Under the pieces are notes generated by a model that worked only from the letters and a program-made list of their open reading frames with translations, searched no databases and was not told the origin of the DNA. Position numbers and translations under genes: made by a program. A DNA stretch of 64,000 bases from Bugula neritina (lineage: Eukaryota > Bryozoa > Gymnolaemata > Cheilostomatida > Bugulidae), in assembly GCA_964035545.1 (NCBI GenBank), contig OZ037765.1, positions 32,673,004-32,737,003 on the forward strand. Reading direction: 5' to 3'. Shown here in pieces: positions 61,415-64,000 of this stretch; position 1 is the first letter of the stretch; the number at the start of each line of letters is the position of its first letter.

Positions 61415-64000
61415 ATGGAGAGAATCATAGCAGACGTCTCTGCAGCTGATGATACAGAGGCTCTGAACCAATCCACCTCAAGCAAGTATGCATGTAACTT
61501 TTCTACCTCACCTTTAAAAGAATTAAATACAGTCTTGTTGTTTTAGGGTACAAAATAGATAATTTGTGCAAAAGCAAAATGTAAAAATATAATACGTATT
61601 TTGTACATTAAAAACTTATATTATACGTATATATGATACATAATAACATATGATGTAGAAGAAAAGCCTTGCATTGTCATAAATAACTTGCCTTATATAT
61701 AGCGCTATAATAAATGTTGAAATATAATTTAATGTGCTGTAATTTAAATATATAATAAATAATAATATTACCAACAAAATATCAATTAATTCTTAATGTT
61801 TATGTATTGCATAATATAATATAGTTAAAATATTTGTACTCAGATAATTAATTTAATTTTTTAGTTGCATGCAGCCTTTGCTTCATTTTCAACTATTTCC
61901 TGATTTCGTTGTACAGAAATACCAGCAGAAGAACTCATATTCTCTCCTCTCAGAGGTTTCTGGTGTTTATCCTCCTGGTGGCCGTGTTTGACATGCTACT
62001 GGCTACTACAGAACTTGCGTGTGATGTTCTAGCAGAAACATATGGTCAGTATCTGCAGTACTCAGTATATAGTCAGTACTCAATATAGTCAGTAGTTAGT
62101 ACTCAGTATATAGTCAGTACTCAGTATATAGTATATAGTCAGCACTCAATATAGTCAGTAGTCATTACTCAGTATATAGTCAGTACTCAATATAGTCAGT
62201 ACTCAGTATATAGTATATAGTCAGTACTCAATATAGTCAATAGTCAGTACTCAGTATATAGTATATAGTCAGTACTCAATATAGTCAGTAGGCAGTACTC
62301 AGTATACTGTATAGCCAGTTGGTACTTAATATAGTCAGTATTCAGTAACCAGTATAGTATAGTTGGTACATACACTAGAACTTAGCAGGTCATTCTAGCA
62401 CGCTCTTCCTAATCTTTTAATTGTTTTTAGATCACAACTGTTGTTGAGGTAACCAGAAATTAAAAAGTTGCATCCTAATTAGCAGAATGTTTGGGGTGTA
62501 ACACTTAAAACATACTAAGCTACCAAATATAAACAAAAGACACTATTTTATGATTTGATATTTTGATTGGTTATGTTGCTGAGTTTATGTTATTAATTTC
62601 CTAATCTAAGAATAATTACAAATAGGTTTGATTCAATCAATAACATAATATTTTATTGAAGCTCTCAGCTTTTATAACAGAACAATGCTTTTTGGTTCAG
62701 TGTACAAATTTGCAGTTTATTATAGCTACTATTAGCCCTTATAAGAACATTTAAAGCCTTTGCGACAATGTATTGCTTTAGCAACTTTTCAAACTGCTCC
62801 ATATTTGAATATTTATTGCACAGTTATTGCATGAGACATAAGCAATTTACAGATGGGGTTAGGTTGGCTTATAGTTGCTATTCACTCGCGTGAGCTCGAT
62901 TAATGTCTTTATATATAATGATTGTTTACTTTGTTTGCATCAAGCTATGCTGACAACATATTACAGTTTAAGGCAAGAAAAGTGGGGCAAGGAGCAATTT
63001 TGATTGGTTGCCCTCCTTATCATTTATAAGAACCTTGTAGGGTTCCAAGCACCTGCCTAACATGACATGTGTCACACTGATACTTATAAGGTTAGGTTAG
63101 ATATAGCAACATGTAGTTGAAGTACCAAACCTTACAGGTCAACTTTATATTGCTTGCTGTTGTTTGACACAAAATATCAAAGTACTCAATATTAAGATTA
63201 GTACTATTGAGAGTAGAATTAGTAGACCAGTATTAGTCTGAAAGATCACATTGTGAAATAATGTTTACAAACAGCCAAATTTTCATTTGTCAATAAAATT
63301 GAAGAAAATTATATTAAAAAATATATTGGTTTTAAAAAAGTTGGATAAACCATACAGATGTAATAACATCAAACATTTTTTAGTAAGAAATACGTATTCA
63401 ATATGAGGTTTCTAACACGTTTTAATTACTTTTGTTTAGGAAGTAGATGTGCACCCATGAATAAAATCTTTATTCCAATAAGTAAACTTTTGAAGGATTT
63501 TTTTTCTGGGCTAAGAAGTTTCAGACTTGCTAACTAGCGGTGTATTATGTACTCCTTCAATATATTTTCTATCAACAAACATTAAGATAAAACACATTAT
63601 GCAGAAATTACATAGCATTGCACCGTGCATTACTATATATAACATAAAATCAACTTCATCCTACGTGCATGTCTGGGTAGATTTATTGAAATTCCAGCTT
63701 TCTAGGTATATAAAAAACTTCAGGTATTGAATGACGCTTAAAAGGAAATCCTGCCCATAATTCCATCCTAAACGTGTCAAGGTCCATAATTCATTAGTTT
63801 TGGTTTATATAATATATATTATTTATTTATTTGATGTCTCAATAATGTAAAACAATTGCACCAGTTTTAGAAGCCACCAGGAAACAGTCAAATGAATTTG
63901 CATATTTATTTCATCATAACTTCAAGTCTTCAAGGAAATGATGCATAGATCAGATATAAATTAGCTTTTTATTTTAGTTTTGGCAAACAGAAAGCATCAG
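61415..64000 (+). CDS. Second Hv-type voltage-sensor gene ('Hv-B'), 5' part only
   Basis: Exon 1 is 61415-61485 (MERIIADVSAADDTEALNQ onward) and exon 2 is 61917-62044. A possible exon 3 starts at 63978 and runs off the window (VLANRKHQ). Exon 2 encodes S1: FILLVAVFDMLLATTELACD, where D49, E56 and D60 match human Hv1 D112, E119 and D123. Exon 2 is 128 nt, as in Hv-A, and both flanking introns have the same phases (2 and 1), with the intron 1 junction splitting a Lys codon in both. The rest of the sensor (S2-S4) lies beyond the right edge. Exon 3 is the weakest part: it has an acceptor (tttttattttag) in the right phase but too little sequence to compare. Intron 2 begins with a minisatellite. 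Confidence 0.8.
62045..62370. repeat. GTCAGTACTCA minisatellite starting at the Hv-B exon 2 donor
   Basis: Drifting units of GTCAGTACTCAGTATATA and GTCAGTACTCAATATA run for about 320 bp. The splice donor itself (GTCAGT, 62,045-62,050) is the first element of the array. Confidence 0.85.
62371..63977. other. Hv-B intron 2, remaining part
   Basis: AT-rich sequence, and no exon homologous to Hv-A exon 3 was recognised before the acceptor at 63,976-63,977. Confidence 0.45.

Noticed and set aside
63527-63730. 67-codon open frame near the right edge as Hv-B exon 3
   Set aside because: It lacks Hv similarity and its start has no acceptor in phase 1. The boundary at 63,978 fits better.

Overview
This window is AT-rich nuclear DNA from an animal. 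The genes are split by short-exon, GT-AG introns, there are tRNA-derived SINEs, a MITE and many minisatellites, and the protein families are metazoan: a ZC3H11A-type triple CCCH protein, Hv-type voltage-sensor proteins and rhodopsin-like 7TM receptors. An invertebrate, perhaps a lophotrochozoan, fits best, but nothing here fixes the phylum.

Layout. 1-4,500: no gene found; a probable solo LTR (470-747) and long simple-sequence tracts with a 54-bp palindrome. 4,512-20,551 (+): a ZC3H11A-like gene in 11 coding exons (406 aa as modelled), whose introns carry minisatellites of 14, 28 and 19 bp and SINE copies. 24,185-27,731 (+): a complete Hv-type gene ('Hv-A', 9 exons, 441 aa) with an unusually long S1-S2 ectodomain and altered gating and zinc residues. 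61,415 to the right edge (+): a second Hv-type gene ('Hv-B'), of which only the first exons are in the window; it shares exon length and intron phases with Hv-A.

Between the two Hv genes, about 31-57 kb, lies a lineage-specific receptor cluster: one intact 7TM gene on + (31,901-32,824), four intact paralogues on - (36,809-37,747; 42,673-43,611; 50,685-51,623; 56,282-57,220) and four decayed receptor fragments on - (about 41.0, 47.0, 49.0 and 54.6 kb). The minus-strand genes sit in tandem segmental duplications of roughly 5.6-8.0 kb. The copies are mosaics, which suggests gene conversion or unequal crossing-over. A TIR element fills the same site in two units, while the third keeps the empty site, which exposes a TAA target duplication.

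How the parts work together. ZC3H11A-like proteins act in nuclear mRNA processing and export. The Hv-type proteins are membrane voltage sensors or proton pathways. The receptors look like a chemosensory-style orphan family. No functional link between the three groups can be inferred from position alone. Exon models were made by hand from splice signals, continuous frame and family similarity; no transcript or database search was available.
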